NCBI GenBank assembly: GCA_002751075.1 | Contig: NAOQ01000018.1 | Coordinates: forward strand, 199,494-246,489 | Reading direction: 5' to 3' | From: Ichthyophonus hoferi | Lineage: Eukaryota; Opisthokonta; Ichthyosporea; Ichthyophonida; Ichthyophonidae | DNA: 46,996 bases | Shown here: positions 12,320-23,900 of the stretch, piece after piece | How positions within the stretch are numbered: position 1 is the first letter of the stretch | Layout: the number at the start of each line of letters is the position of its first letter | Program-made: the position numbers and the translations under genes | The notes under the pieces: model-generated | Told to the model about the DNA's origin: nothing | Databases searched by the model: none | The model's input: only the letters and a program-made list of their open reading frames with translations

Positions 12320-13974
12320 TGCACACTTTATTGATACTGTCGCTGCTGTAGATACACGAGGTATTTGTAATTGAGTTGGCAAATTTGGTTGCCTTAGTTT
12401 TTTTAATTCTCATACTCCCCTATGGACTCAAAGTTGTCCCCTTAATTGCATACAAGTCTGTAACATTAGTATTGCTGCACTTATAGAAACGAAATCAAAC
12501 GAAAGAGCTTTCGTTATCGTTAACCTTCTTGGGTGTATTATTATTATTATATATATATTTCCAAAAAAAAAAAATATAATGCCGACCTTGGCACTCGATT
12601 GAGAAAACCCATATTTTCTAAACCAATTATTAATTAATTATAATTTATATAATGTGTATGAAATGACGCCGTTGCTGATAAAGTAATGCTAGTCGGAATA
12701 TATGGGTGAGGTTCGATCTTTTTAAGTGTTCTCGTCTGTTTTCTCTACAATATATTTGGTTATTGTATAGTCTGTATTATTATGGTTTTTTTTTAGGCCT
12801 TGGTGGTGTACCTTAGACCACACTGTTTTAATTACGAACCAAAACAATTTAAATTAAATAACACATGAGTTGACTAACTTTTATTTTGAACTTGTTAAAT
12901 ACAATATGTTGGCTATAATTACAATAGATGATGTTGATCGGCTTGCTTAATTGATATTTACTTAAGTTCGATAGAGTATTTTACCTAATAGGCATAAATT
13001 GATTGCAATTAGCTGATTGTTGGGAGTTACTACTATCACTAGGACGAACTTTTTTGGCGCATTTTTTTACACTTTAAACAATTAAATTAATCAAATCTAT
13101 GCTCAGCCGATGGCATGACTGACAGATTTGTTCGGTGCTATTTCTTCCCAAAACTACGTAATACAGCAATTGACATGCTCTGAACCGAGTTCTGTTATTT
13201 TGTATGTGAACGTAAATAAGGAAGACTTTTTATGTCCGAATAATTACTTAGGGCAATTAAAACATATAAACTAGTACTTTGTGCGACTTTTTCCTATCAA
13301 TCAGTGGATTTAGGTAAGAAAATCCGTAAAATATTTACCTAGAGAAATAGAAATAAAACGACCAGCTTTGGGTAGTACCTTCACGACTTTTAAGGGCTCC
13401 GATACGTTTTCTTTGAAGAAAATTCTGACAATACAAGCCTCAACTCGTATATTTTACATATTACAAGAAAGGACTATCCTAGCACAAGCTGTAAACAATC
13501 TGAATAAATAAATACAGTCATAGACATAAAAACAAGTAACATTATGAGCTATATGCATTTACTAGTATAATATTGTTGATCTATTGTGGAATCCTTTTAA
13601 AGATATTATAACTCTTATTTATATATTCTTAATTATTAATTTATGATTAATCATATCAAGTTACTTTAAACATATTGAATATAGTCTTAACCCAACTAAT
13701 TAAATAATTTTCCCATTAAACGTACGTTCTTTTTAGCCCTAAACACTATTACTTGAAATTTGATTTAAAATCTAACAATACTATCTGTTAAATGAAGCAG
13801 ATTAATAAGTGGCGGGAAAGCACTTTGCCAATATTTCAATAATTGTGTTATTACTCTAATTACTTTATATGAACTTTGAAAAATAGATGACTATCATTAC
13901 TTACAAGAATCCTTTAAAGAAGAAGTTAGGAAGAAATAGAACTATGTTGAGGGTTTGCTTCAATTTTACAGTCC
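12320..13974. other. Intergenic with two E2F-like sites
   Basis: No gene supported. TTTGGCGC occurs at 13053-13060 and GCGGGAAA (E2F consensus on the other strand) at 13812-13819, about 155 bases before the ORF at 13975. An A12 run lies near 12565. The rest is AT-rich. Confidence 0.5.
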
Positions 13975-14166
13975 ATGACTGAAGCAAAGCAAGTGAAAAT
14001 AATCATTTCCTCTGACTCTGAGGATCTGTTAAGAAAGGATCTACAAAACGAGTTTGACAATTGTGAGGAACCAATTACTCAAACACTGGCAGAAAACCAA
14101 CCTGGATCCTACATCATCCGAAAACTTAACATAATTAACAAGCTTAGAGGAAACTTCTTCTGTTGA
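13975..14166 (+). CDS. Short Ser/Asp-rich ORF, unknown
   Basis: A 63-codon ORF starting MTEAKQVKIIISSDSEDLL and ending in NKLRGNFFC. A pyrimidine-rich stretch with an AG (TTTTACAG) ends just before the ATG, so it may be an internal or terminal exon. It resembles in style, not provably by descent, the ORFs at 17-208 and 35375-35779, in which a basic stretch is followed by Ser/Asp clusters. An E2F-like GCGGGAAA lies about 155 bases upstream, as it does for the 35375 ORF. A decayed repeat copy follows. It may be part of a mobile element. No function proposed. Confidence 0.3.
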   Translation: MTEAKQVKIIISSDSEDLLRKDLQNEFDNCEEPITQTLAENQPGSYIIRKLNIINKLRGNFFC

Positions 14167-14375
14167 TACCAGCTGCAACATAAAATGGCTAAAATTAAGA
14201 TTTAAAAGTAAGATTTAAAATTATATGGTTAACCTACATTACAATAAATTGCTTTAATTTATTATAAAGATAATTTATGTGCTTTTAAATGAACAACCAA
14301 CTAGATACTAAGTAATAATAAAATAACATAATATATGGTAATTACAATCTGTGCAGTAACTACCTCACCCATATT

Positions 14376-14790
14376 GAGGGTGGCTGCCAATTATTGTGAA
14401 CAGAGAAATTAAATTAATAACTGTTCAGCGTTTTTTCTGTATCACTACAGTATCAAAAGTTCCAATCTGTCTCAGACAAAATCATTTTATGCTTTTTAAA
14501 TACAGCATTTTGTAATATAATATATAGAGAACTTCAGAATCCCACATTAACTAATTAGAAAATTATAGCTACAGTTATATTATCTTTGTAGTATATATAG
14601 CTATATTCGACAATATATTGATAACCTCAGGAGTTATGGCAAAATGGAACCTTTGTCTTTGAAAACAGACTTTGCAATTACGGGCAGTCAATACTGCATG
14701 GTAGGGATCTCCCAATAAAGTATTGCTTCTAGTTAAACACCAGTCATAATATGGCTTACCGTAGTTTGTATCCAACCAAGATCCCATCTG
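14376..14790 (+). repeat. Dispersed repeat family, copy B, with coding remnant
   Basis: It opens with GGGTGGCTGCCAA (14378-14390), shared with copy D at 36890-36902. The core that follows (CAATCTGTCTCAGACA, CTTCAGAATCC and a TTAACTAATTAG stretch) matches the other copies. The minus strand of about 14620-14790 holds a coding remnant (GSWLDTNYGKPYYDW, LLGDPYHAV) whose GDP block lies where copies A and D also have GDP. Broken and old. Family not identified. Confidence 0.5.
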
Positions 14791-16237
14791 TTCAGAGCAT
14801 ATCGTTTCTTTTATTGGCTTCTTCTTTTTTTTGTCTTTTTTCTTCCTTTTTTTTTTATTATTTTTTATTATTTTATTTTTATTTTTGGAATAAAAGCTAT
14901 TTATACAACTTACTTTTTTCTATTCTCAACCCCCCGTCTTCTTTCTATTATATTTAGGAAATCTTTGTAAACTAGTATTCAACTCAGTCTAAAAATACAG
15001 CCCGAGCGTCGACTAAGACAACTAATATTGTAATATTGAGGCTATCTTCTGAAATATAATATATCCTTGAAACTCAATAAAGCGATCGTACAGGATACAT
15101 CTCAAGCATTTTAACATCCCACCCTCACTGTATGATTTAATAAGAGGGGAAACAGGTAACGGTTGGTAATGGAGGGAATCTTAAACTCACGCGGGCATTA
15201 CTTCGCCTTGAAACATAACAATCTCATTACGTTTGGTTCTGCCAGCTCCCTCTTTGGGTACGTTACGACTTGTTGTTGTGAACAGATATAGATAAGGGAA
15301 ATGATTGTGTTTTGTGAAAAGAGTTATACAAATAAAAAATGCAATGCATAAGAGAAAGTACGAATTATAAGATTATGAAGGAACACAGCAGTGGATGTGT
15401 TTTAATTGGAAAATATATTTTTGTCAAGGAGGCTTAAAAGCGAGTTACTCCGAAAATTTATGCAGACCAGACTCAGAAGTATGGCCATTGAACAAATATT
15501 TAAATATCAAGAGCACATACTGTATTTTCAGCTTTCTATTCAACTATAGATGGTTCATAAAGGAATAAATCTGTGTTTGGTTATTGGTATTGTTTGCATA
15601 CATAGATATAGAGGTATATAAATCTATTCATTTAATACCGGTTGGGTCACTTGAGTTATGAAATTATGGTGATTATCACATAAAAAACCTTATAATTATA
15701 CAAATAGGTACAAGTGCAGGTATAGGTATAGGTATAGTTGTGTACTTCAGATATTTAATAACATTAGAAACATAGTAAGCCTTCATAAGGGGATAAAGAA
15801 TATTTAAATACAGAGGTTGATAGGGAAACATTGAGAATTATAGTGGCTATATATATATATATATATATATGTTGTTGCTTATTAATGCCGGACATACAAA
15901 ATATCTCTCTTGTTCTATCGTGGCTGTTGCTATATATACTACTATATATTATTATGTCTTAATGTTTTACTGTGTTTTGATGCATCTAATGTTTTTATTT
16001 ATTTGCTATTGTTATTGTTCTTCAAATGGGTGTGTAGGTGATAATAGTGCTGTCAGTATACGATTTCTAATATATATGTATATGTGTGTTTGCTCGTAGA
16101 TGTATATGAAAAAGGGATGAAATAGAATCGCAATACAACTCTAATCATTTAATTAACACAATATATTATATTTTAAAAAATAACAACAATACCAACCCAT
16201 AACTGAACTCACACACATTAACATCCCAAACTTCCAG
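14791..16237. other. Intergenic; should hold the missing first exon of PGAP2
   Basis: It contains a T-rich tract at about 14815-14890, an (AT)n tract at about 15847-15870 and otherwise AT-rich DNA. About 34 N-terminal residues of PGAP2 are expected upstream of 16238, but no convincing exon was found. A weak exon-like segment on the minus strand (15268-15191) is listed separately. Confidence 0.45.
15191..15268 (-). other. Exon-like open segment, unknown
   Basis: Flanked by AG at the 5' side and a good GTGAGT donor at the 3' side. One frame is open throughout and reads RNVPKEGAGRTKRNEIVMFQ followed by GEVMPA. The composition looks coding and the segment is less AT-rich than its surroundings. 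No start, stop or firm neighbouring exon was found; one possible next exon begins near 14789, inside repeat copy B. Not recognised. Confidence 0.25.
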
Positions 16238-18341
16238 CCTTCTATTCTGTCTACTATGGTCTGTGTTATATAACTTTGACGATGTGAACGATACCCATTG
16301 TAAGGTATGTAACTCATACTTCAACTTAAATAATAAATGTGTATCTATGGTATCTACACAATGGTTTCTCTATCATTTCTATTATGTTTCACTTCCATTT
16401 TTATTATTTTTACAGTCCCATATGGGCAGATAAAATTGAAAACAATGTTACTATTGCCCACCCTTTATGTTATTTTACACTATAGTTTTATTTTGTAAGA
16501 CAGCCTGTTAGAGTGTAGTAGTTTTCAATATATATATTATCACGTGTATGGTTGCATACATTGTTTATATCTCATCTCTTTAATGCTTATACCACATGTC
16601 TGTATTATAAATAGGTTATATGTCTATATATATTACATAAGAGATATTATACATATAACAAAAATCAAATATCTCTGTGTTTCATCTCTCGTCTATATAT
16701 ATAGACATACACAAACCTACATACATATCTACAGTTATATATATACAAGCCAATACATCTACTAATATTTATAAATATACTTCTAGGTGGCAAATATCAT
16801 TCCCTCTATTAGTAGCTGTATGGGGAATTCCAATCCTCAAGGCTATGTATGGAGGATATGTGTGGCTGTAATGCTAGGCCAACGATTGGTCGATACCCTA
16901 GGTTACTATTCATATCTTTCAGTAGGTTACTTCACCCTTCCTCTTTATCATTGGTCCAAGGTCATTCATATATGTTGCTTCTTACTGCTAACTATTGTCG
17001 TTATTTTGTGTGTGCTTTTAGTTATTAGTTATCCTATTCCCATATCTTTTTAACTATATATAGACAGAGTCTAGATAGATAACTGTCTATTACTGGCTAG
17101 TAATTATAATTTTTGTACTCTAATTATTTTCTTCATATTGGTTATTGATTATTATATTTGTTTTAGTTATGTTAATTGTCAAGAAAATTGATCTACTAAA
17201 TGGTTGGATATTAGCATGTCGTAGTTTTGATTAAAGTTTCATATTTTTCAAAGAGAATATGTGATGTGAAAGGTTAGGTTAGGTTAGGTAAAACCAAGAT
17301 TGGATAAGATAGAACAGAGTGCAATAGGATATGAAGGGGTAGGATATTATACGATAGGAGATGACGTGCTATTCTACAATATGATATGGGAGAGTATAAT
17401 GTTATATGCTATAATATGCTATAATATAATGCTGGAGACTAAATTATAATCTGAGTATGTTATAATCAGATATGATACAGATGCATAACCACATTGTTAA
17501 CCCGACTCTATTGTTTTTATTCTTTGATACTATTTGAGATACAAACCATTTAAAGTATCTATCTATAATGTCTGCCTCCTATTCTTTCATGCAATGCTTG
17601 CGCTGCTATTCTACATATCTTCTATTCATTTATTAATCTCAAGACCTATTATTTACCCATATAGATAACTTACGTTCACTAATATCTCTCTAATAGAAAG
17701 GACCAGTAAGTAAGGAGCCATTCCTAAGACGGTTAAATGTATTAAACTTCTACCTGATGCTGATTGAGAACGCAGCATTAGTACTACTCACATACATATC
17801 TTCTACGGAGAATCACAATATCCACGTGGGTGGGTTTACTCTGTTTATTATTTCATCCCAGTGTAATATGGCACTAACAACATACCTTTATGTAGAAAGT
17901 AAATCGCAGGTATGGCTTCTTGAAGATATCCGGTCTTATCGGTAGGTGACATGCAATTTAATACTAATTCTTATTGGGATAGTTTTAATACTTTTTTATT
18001 TTGATTTATCCTTTATTTTCTCTCTTTCTTGTTTTTGTTTTTCACATCAGAATTATATTATCTTTTCATTTAAGAATTCCAAATTATTGACGAGTGCTGT
18101 ATATTAAAATGCACCGGAATTAAACTTAAAATAATGTTTCGGTATATGTATTTGGAACTAACATAGTAAACCCTATTTCTACTTCAGTTGGAAAATTAGG
18201 TGCTTTAAAACGAACATAGCCACCATGTCTTTGGCGTGTTACTTGTTTTATCGTCACAATACTTACTGTGAACCGTATGGTAGGAATCTGCCTCCTTGTT
18301 TTGAAGTTTTAATGATTGCTTTGAGTTACTTTAAAATGTGA
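16238..18341 (+). CDS. PGAP2: PGAP2, GPI-anchor remodelling factor; 5' exon not found
   Basis: Exons found: 16238-16304, 16787-16921, 17697-17941, 18188-18341, all in phase. PGAP2 is a multi-spanning Golgi/ER protein (FRAG1/DRAM family) needed for fatty-acid remodelling of GPI anchors. Matches to the human protein include LFCLLWSVLYNFDD (human LFCILWSLLFHFKE), THC, PQGYVWRIC (PQRYVWRFC), ENAALVLLTYISS (ENLALLVLTYVSS) and YRHNTYCE (FRHNMYCE). The exon at 16238 enters in phase 2, so about 34 N-terminal residues lie in an upstream exon I could not place. The last exon reads through a possible donor (GTAGGA at 18280) to TGA at 18339-18341, giving FEVLMIALSYFKM. That ends about 25-30 residues before the human C-terminus, so an alternative last exon downstream is possible. 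Confidence 0.92.
17271..17290 (+). repeat. Short TTAGG pentamer repeat in an intron
   Basis: Four AGGTT units in tandem within PGAP2. It resembles the arthropod-type telomere unit TTAGG but is too short to mean much. Confidence 0.6.
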
Positions 18342-19005
18342 AAATCTAGTTAAACTTATATCCGTGCTTGGATTGGTTAACCCACTGCTAATTAATTTAC
18401 TTTTAAGTTTTTGTAGAAATTTAAATTTGTAAATTTTTGATGTTTTTGTCAAGAATATTTTATCTAGTATATGTCTGATTTTCAATCATTGAGCATTATG
18501 AGGGATATAGGAGATAAAATAGAACACTATTCCTATTGAGCATAACTTATTTGGATCAAATTACTGCGTAGTGTAGTGACTAATCTTATAAAATCATACA
18601 AAAATAAATACTTACATGGTATCTTATTACCTAGTATAAGTAAGTTATTTGTTAGAAATTAATTTATACCTGTTAAAACCTTGTCATAATATCATGCCAA
18701 CTCATTCAATATTATAATATTAACCTATACACCCTGGGCCCACAGTGTACAGCTTGTTTAGTTCTTGTGAATGGATAGTTGTACTATCGAATATAGCTTT
18801 TCACTACAGCGCTGCTTTTGACTTTCAAGGCTGTGTTCTTGTATTTGGTCCGGTACACTATCAATGGGTAGCTTGACGTAGGATATTCGTATATATACTT
18901 ATTGAAAATTTTTTTTTAATCTGTGGTAGTTCTGGTGACTTGTCCACAGGCTTTGGGGTCGCCAGTTGAGGGTTGTATAATAGGACTATATATTATGTAT
19001 TATGA
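18342..19005. other. Intergenic between convergent PGAP2 and RAD9
   Basis: AT-rich with no coding segment supported. Bases 18925-18953 repeat 261-289 with three mismatches. This may be the flank of a decayed dispersed element. Confidence 0.5.
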
Positions 19006-19155
19006 TATTGCTTAACAAATATTAAATGAATGCAAAGTTTTGGGTGTAACGAACGCATTTGTATTTTCCCATATTGGTATGTTACATGTAGGGGTATGCG
19101 GGGCGTCTATTAGTTGCTTCCTTTCCCTTTTATCCTTTCCTGACCTTTGTTTGTC
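19006..19155 (+). repeat. Direct repeat, left copy beside the N gap
   Basis: The 150 bases from TATTGCTTAAC to TTTGTTTGTC recur without visible difference at 19490-19639, on the other side of the N run. It is either an assembly artefact (one contig end placed twice) or a true tandem or terminal repeat. Confidence 0.85.
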
Positions 19156-19159
19156 CTGA

Positions 19160-19489
19160 NNNNNNNNNNNNNNNNNNNNNNNNNNNNNNNNNNNNNNNNN
19201 NNNNNNNNNNNNNNNNNNNNNNNNNNNNNNNNNNNNNNNNNNNNNNNNNNNNNNNNNNNNNNNNNNNNNNNNNNNNNNNNNNNNNNNNNNNNNNNNNNNN
19301 NNNNNNNNNNNNNNNNNNNNNNNNNNNNNNNNNNNNNNNNNNNNNNNNNNNNNNNNNNNNNNNNNNNNNNNNNNNNNNNNNNNNNNNNNNNNNNNNNNNN
19401 NNNNNNNNNNNNNNNNNNNNNNNNNNNNNNNNNNNNNNNNNNNNNNNNNNNNNNNNNNNNNNNNNNNNNNNNNNNNNNNNNNNNNNNNN
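19160..19489. other. Assembly gap of 330 Ns
   Basis: Unresolved bases. Open frames that cross it have no meaning. Confidence 0.99.
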
Positions 19490-19639
19490 TATTGCTTAAC
19501 AAATATTAAATGAATGCAAAGTTTTGGGTGTAACGAACGCATTTGTATTTTCCCATATTGGTATGTTACATGTAGGGGTATGCGGGGCGTCTATTAGTTG
19601 CTTCCTTTCCCTTTTATCCTTTCCTGACCTTTGTTTGTC
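19490..19639 (+). repeat. Direct repeat, right copy beside the N gap
   Basis: Identical to 19006-19155 as far as I can read, 484 bases downstream. The sequences diverge right after TTTGTTTGTC. Confidence 0.85.
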
Positions 19640-20639
19640 GTGGATATCAATTGTAGTTGTGTTCATCATTGTAAATGGAACCGGTCGTAAGGATCCTTAT
19701 TGACAGATCAATTTACATGGTTAAGAACGTTATTCAATCAACTGATGTTGGACCAATTATATCATGATCTGCATGTTACCAAAAACTTTGGCCGAACTAC
19801 GTGTTTATTGAGAGTTTAACAGTCTTGCAACAAAAAACAATGATGTCAATGTGTCGAATAATTTATTTTTCAAAATAATAAAGGCATATATAATAGTTTT
19901 ATTTTTCAAGAACATAGTAATTTTTATTGGATATTATTCAAATAATAAATAACATGGATATACAATATTACGTAGTTGCTACATTTTTATTTATTTTAAA
20001 ATAAATACCGATAGATTCACTCGATAAATAATTTTCATGCATTTATATGGGTATACATGGCTAATAGCATTTGAGTTTTATCAGGAAGTTTTTGGCAATA
20101 TAGTCCACCAATGGCTTAGTATGATTTATTTTAAATTAGGTTATAATTGGTTAATGTCATTAGTAATTTTCAACAGGGATCACTTATTCGTTTTTTATAT
20201 TACTGCCTGAAAAGCATGTTTCTCTTTATTAAGAGACTGGTAACCCTAACTGTATTGGTTAGATTTCAGGGAGTTATCTGTTACACAATAGCTGATCCTC
20301 GCTTGCCTTAGTAATAATATCTATAACTAAACATTATAGTACTTACATATACGTATATATATCTGTTAAATAACTAATAAACATACATATATGATCCTGG
20401 TGCAAAATACGTTCCTGTTCCAAGATTAACCGACAAACTTGACGGTATTTTCATGGGCTTTATTCCAATCGGCATTTTCATTGGTTGCCTGACATTTAAA
20501 TCCCGATTAAGTAATAAAGGGAAATTACAAGGCATCTATGATAACGAGTGGTCGGAATAGCTTGCTGATTTTAGACAGTGTAGTGATTATACTATCTATG
20601 TTTAAAGTGATAACCGACTATTGCAAGGAGATAATTGGG
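19640..20639. other. Intergenic with one open stretch
   Basis: Mostly AT-rich and featureless. On the plus strand about 20370-20560 is open and reads DPGAKYVPVPRLTDKLDGIF, then a hydrophobic MGFIPIGIFIGC and a charged end (YDNEWSE, stop). It has no Met until the hydrophobic part and no clear splice acceptor. It may be a last exon or chance. Confidence 0.35.
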
Positions 20640-20800
20640 ATAAAAACTGCATAACATTTATTTAGTATCACGACAGAATCAAGAGTCCTCGATTTATCTC
20701 AGGTAGAACCGTTTCATACCTTCTAAATTTAGAATTTTGTATAAAGAATACTTCAGAACCCAGCATTAATTAATTCGATAACTATAACTAGAGCTATTTT
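20640..20800 (+). repeat. Dispersed repeat family, copy C
   Basis: It carries the family core (TTTAGTATCACGACAGAATC, AGAGTCCTCGAT, CTCAGGTAGAACC, CTTCAGAACCCAGC, ATTAATTAATTCG) in the same orientation as the other three copies. It lies just beyond the RAD9 3' end. No coding remnant is visible here, so it is probably a truncated copy. Confidence 0.55.
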
Positions 20801-20854
20801 TCCTATGTTGTATACATATTATAAGCCTTATATTACACAAAATAATATATATTT

Positions 20855-20860
20855 TTTATT
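20855..20860 (-). terminator. Polyadenylation signal for RAD9
   Basis: AATAAA on the minus strand, about 130 bases after the RAD9 stop codon. Confidence 0.5.
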
Positions 20861-20992
20861 AATAATGCAAGATTAAATATGCATACGGGCATGTGCATTA
20901 ATGGTTGTAGAGGAGAAATTAAGCGTATGTATAAATATTCTACTTCCTACTATTTAGACATAAATATCCTACTCTCTATGCTATATCTAAAT

Positions 20993-23900
20993 CTAATATC
21001 TTGGACTAGGGAGTTGGCTGTCATTATCATCGGAGTCATCCCATAACAGATCTTCATCATTAGAATTCCTTGGTGGCTGCCGTCCACGCATACTAACACG
21101 GAAGAGAGGTCGTGAACCATTCTGTGTAAACACCACAGGGGAGGGAGATGGTTATTGTTAGAAAAATATGGTTTATACTGGGCTATCTCCTAGTTGATAT
21201 TCCTCGTTTACTATATATTTATTCCTAATCATTAATTATATTAGGAACTTAACATGAGTTACTTAATTCATTATGATAATCGTTATTTTTTGCTATGTTG
21301 TATATGCTTGTGTATAAAAAATATATGGATACAAAATAAAATATAAAAAAATAAAAATAAAAAAAAACGAAAAGAACAGAAAAAAGTTAAGAGTATGTAA
21401 GGTTATAGAACAAAACTCAACCTATAAAATTGTGAACACACATAATAAACAAGAAATAAAAGATATCACTAATATGGTAAAAGCATTGAATCGAAACACA
21501 GGAAAAGGTAAAACACACAAAGTAATGTAAATAAAATGTGAGTGTGAGAAAGCAGAACGTACCTGGCCTTCTCTAGGAGGGGTCCGAGGTACAACCCCAG
21601 ACAGTAATCCATTATCATTCTCATTCTCATTATCCCCATAGGTAGGGGTATGTGGTCTTTTGGGTCTTTCACTAGGCGTTACTCCTGGTGAATCATTGTC
21701 TAAAGCTTGAGGCTATATGATGGTAGTGGGGCAAAGTTAATGTGTATCTTAGTTTTAATTAAAAGCACCTATCAGAGATAATTTATAATCTTCGTTTTCT
21801 ATTCATGACGGAATATTTTGAAATTTTCGATTGTGATGGTAGTAAATTGCAAGGACGTTAAAACAATTGACGAACTATTTGAGAGAACCGGTATGGATAC
21901 TGTATCAGGTTATGAATATATTATTAATAGGAGACATATATTTGCTTTATAGATATATAGCTGTTGTAATGTAGAATTATAGTAGACTAGCTGGTTTTTG
22001 ATGAAGGGAAAACGTTGTCTGTTCAGTGAGAGAAGGAGATGGGAAACAGTTAATATACTCACCATATGGACTGATTGATTGGATGCTGTAGGGGGAAAGA
22101 TAATATATTGATCAATAATCAGCATAATACTAAGGGCAGGGAAATAAGTACTATAAAACCTAGAGACATTATGGTATATTTTATCAAAGAAAGATATTCA
22201 ACATTATAATCCTAATGTATTTATTTACAATATTACCCACGTGCATGTGCGATTAATAATATATTTCTTTTGGGATTTTTTACTGTATAATATTCTGTTA
22301 AGTATTCAGATACAGAGGTGAGATTAAGTAATCACAATGTAAAGTGCAGCTATTTCAGTAAATATAATAGGTGTTCAATTGCAACGAATGTATAATCAGC
22401 TACCCTTATCTTTATATTTCGCACACACAGGTACCTACCCAATACGGTCGGGGAATTAAACCCAGGTCGGTTTATTGCAGGAGATTCACTGGATATAAAA
22501 GTTTTACAAAATATTTGTTAACCGGTGGAAATAATTTAAAATAGGCTGTCAATTAAAAGTAAGTGAATATGTTATTGTAAAATACCATTAGCTTATATAT
22601 TAGTTCATTGCATCTAACAGTCACTGTATATGTAAGTGGATGAATATAAACCAATCGCATACGAGATTGTGTTATAATGTAAGGATGATTGGCGTTGGCT
22701 GATATAATCGGGGATTTAGAATCAAGTAATCAACTGTTATCAGGTCCTATTACCAAGGGTAATTATAAACTAAGGTATCCAATGAATATAAAGGGTAGAG
22801 AAAATTAATAGAGATACACAGAGAACGTAAAAGAGAACGAAAGACTGAGATAACAGAGCTGATGAGGCTGGGATGTAAGTTATGAATGGGACTGTATAAA
22901 GGTGCAAAAATACACGAACACATCATGCTAATATATATTGTAATACAGTATAGCATATTATACTATAATATACTATACTATAATATAATATAATACAATA
23001 TAGTATAGTATACAGTAACATACTATAATATAATAGTATATAAATATATAATATAAAATAATAAAATATATAATAAAATACAATACAGATGGTGTGGATA
23101 GTGGATATGTATGTCCTATGGTTTAATGTTCCATTCTCAGCATATGTCTTTTACTTGCCAATTTTGGATTGAGATAGTATAGAAATGCCGATTGAAAGTA
23201 AAAAATAAAAAATAAAGCAATTATATTACTGGTCAGATGAATTGGCTGGAAATTGTGTAAAAATAGTAGATTTAAATATTCAACATGCACATCCTTATAT
23301 AGTAAATCCCACGGTGAATAGGTATATATGTATGGATAGCTGTAGGTATGTAATATAGAGTACACATATATGATAGAGAGAGAAATATATACAGTGGATT
23401 AATTGTAGAAGCATTTCTCTGATCGTTGCCGGGGGTGGACGTGGGAAACTGTTTACCATTGGTTACTTTTATCCAAGGTGGCGGCGTCGTTGCTGTAACC
23501 AAGGTGTGGAGTAAGTATCTATGTCTTTCCTTCACGATGTAAGAGTGCCTCCACTATTATGGAGTTCCATGCCATTATAATGATTTTGAAGTATATAACG
23601 TATTGGTATTGTTATTGTTATTGTTATTCTTATTATGAGTGTTCTTTCGTAATAACGAGAGGGGTAAGGAGAAGAGTAAATGTATACTTATATAACAATC
23701 GAAGATACAAAATAGAGGTGAGTTACAACTTACATAGAAGCTATATATGTTAGCACCATTTACTAGAAAACTTAGATATTGCAAACATAATCATCTGTCA
23801 CGCAAATGTTTTATATTACTTACTTGGCTGTAAAGAGCCAGATGGTGGGTTGTGGATTGTGTTTGCTTTTATATTTGAGGAAGTATTGTGCTTCTTATAA

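Noticed and set aside
11797-12324. Long minus-strand Ser-rich open frame opposite the last INO80E/D exon
   Set aside because: It is a shadow of the acidic GAG/GAT repeats on the plus strand.
12700-12730. GGTTCGATC, similar to a tRNA B box
   Set aside because: No acceptor stem, anticodon arm or A box could be placed around it. No tRNA was found in the window.
19012-19542. Open frames across the N run
   Set aside because: They exist only because Ns were translated as unknown residues.
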